Assembly: GCF_008831285.2 (NCBI RefSeq)
Contig: NC_045139.1
Coordinates: 13,808,354 to 13,872,353, forward strand
Direction of reading: 5' to 3'
Length of the DNA: 64,000 nucleotides
DNA from: Nymphaea colorata
Taxonomy: Eukaryota; Streptophyta; Magnoliopsida; Nymphaeales; Nymphaeaceae
Below the pieces are notes generated by a model that saw only the letters and a list, made by a program, of their open reading frames with translations, was not told where the DNA came from and made no database searches. Both the position numbers and the translations under genes were made by a program. Position 1 is the first letter of the stretch, and the number at the start of each line of letters is the position of its first letter. Below, one piece after another: positions 63,616 to 64,000 of this stretch.

Positions 63616-64000
63616 CTGAAACAGAAGGTTCAATTAAGACCGTAAGGTAATCTAGAACCAAGCTAGAAAAAATTACTACCATGTAAGTAGCATATCCCCA
63701 TGTTCGAGGATTCTACTCTCAACAACAAAAATAAAAACATGGAAAATAACAGAAGCCAAGCAATTTCCCACATTGGAGATTTTGTCCTAACGGGCCTGCC
63801 TGGTTCATGCCAAGCACAAAAGAAAAATGCAGAAAGATCATGACAGCAAAAGAAAATGTTGTATTGGCTTTGAATCACAAAACATCGAGTAAAACCCGCG
63901 TTGGCCTGTTGTATTGGCTTTGATTTTCCAATATAATGAACCAAACAGACAGCCTATGGGACAGAAACTCAACAAAAAGGTGGAAGTGTTCTCATTTTTG

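Noticed and set aside
1-64000. An operon-like or defence-type gene system
   Set aside because: The genes are ordinary, separately promoted plant loci of unrelated function; I saw no cluster, CRISPR array, phage-like module or biosynthetic set.

Overview
This window is nuclear DNA of a seed plant, most likely a flowering plant. The evidence is spliced genes with short GT-AG introns and plant-specific gene families: an RLCK-VII kinase, a WRKY factor, a class A GATA factor, a plant subtilase, and an ECT-type YTH protein. There is also a nuclear tRNA-Tyr with a 12-nt intron, and many CT/GA and AT microsatellites. The species cannot be named from the sequence alone.

Layout, left to right. A two-exon GATA zinc-finger factor lies at 5.1-6.1 kb (+). 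An intron-containing tRNA-Tyr(GUA) is at 7.5 kb (-). A nine-exon m6A reader of the ECT2 type is at 12.0-17.0 kb (-). A ten-exon secreted subtilase is at 23.8-29.5 kb (-). A six-exon PBL16-like receptor-like cytoplasmic kinase is at 35.6-38.9 kb (+). A very small three-exon WRKY protein is at 41.8-43.5 kb (-). A decayed SEC13 (COPII/nuclear pore WD40) copy is at 49.4-50.2 kb (+). A five-exon Pumilio RNA-binding protein is at 55.0-59.5 kb (+). The last two exons of an ADP-glucose phosphorylase/GalT-like enzyme are at 62.8-63.6 kb (-), and that gene runs off the right edge. I rebuilt every multi-exon gene by hand. All junctions use GT-AG, reading phase is kept, and the products have normal family lengths with their key residues present.

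The rest is intergenic DNA of 1.5 to 6.8 kb per gap. It holds microsatellites, short tandem duplications, a fold-back MITE-like element at 44.2 kb, other degenerate dispersed repeats, and a 22-base G run between two 60-bp direct repeats at 47.1-47.4 kb. I saw no recognisable retroelement, CRISPR array or gene cluster. The genes are unrelated housekeeping, signalling and RNA-regulation loci that do not form a pathway.

I found no convincing undescribed system. The observations most worth checking are the SEC13 pseudogene, an in-frame stop-free intron inside the third Puf repeat, the fold-back element, the minimal WRKY protein and the poly-G locus.
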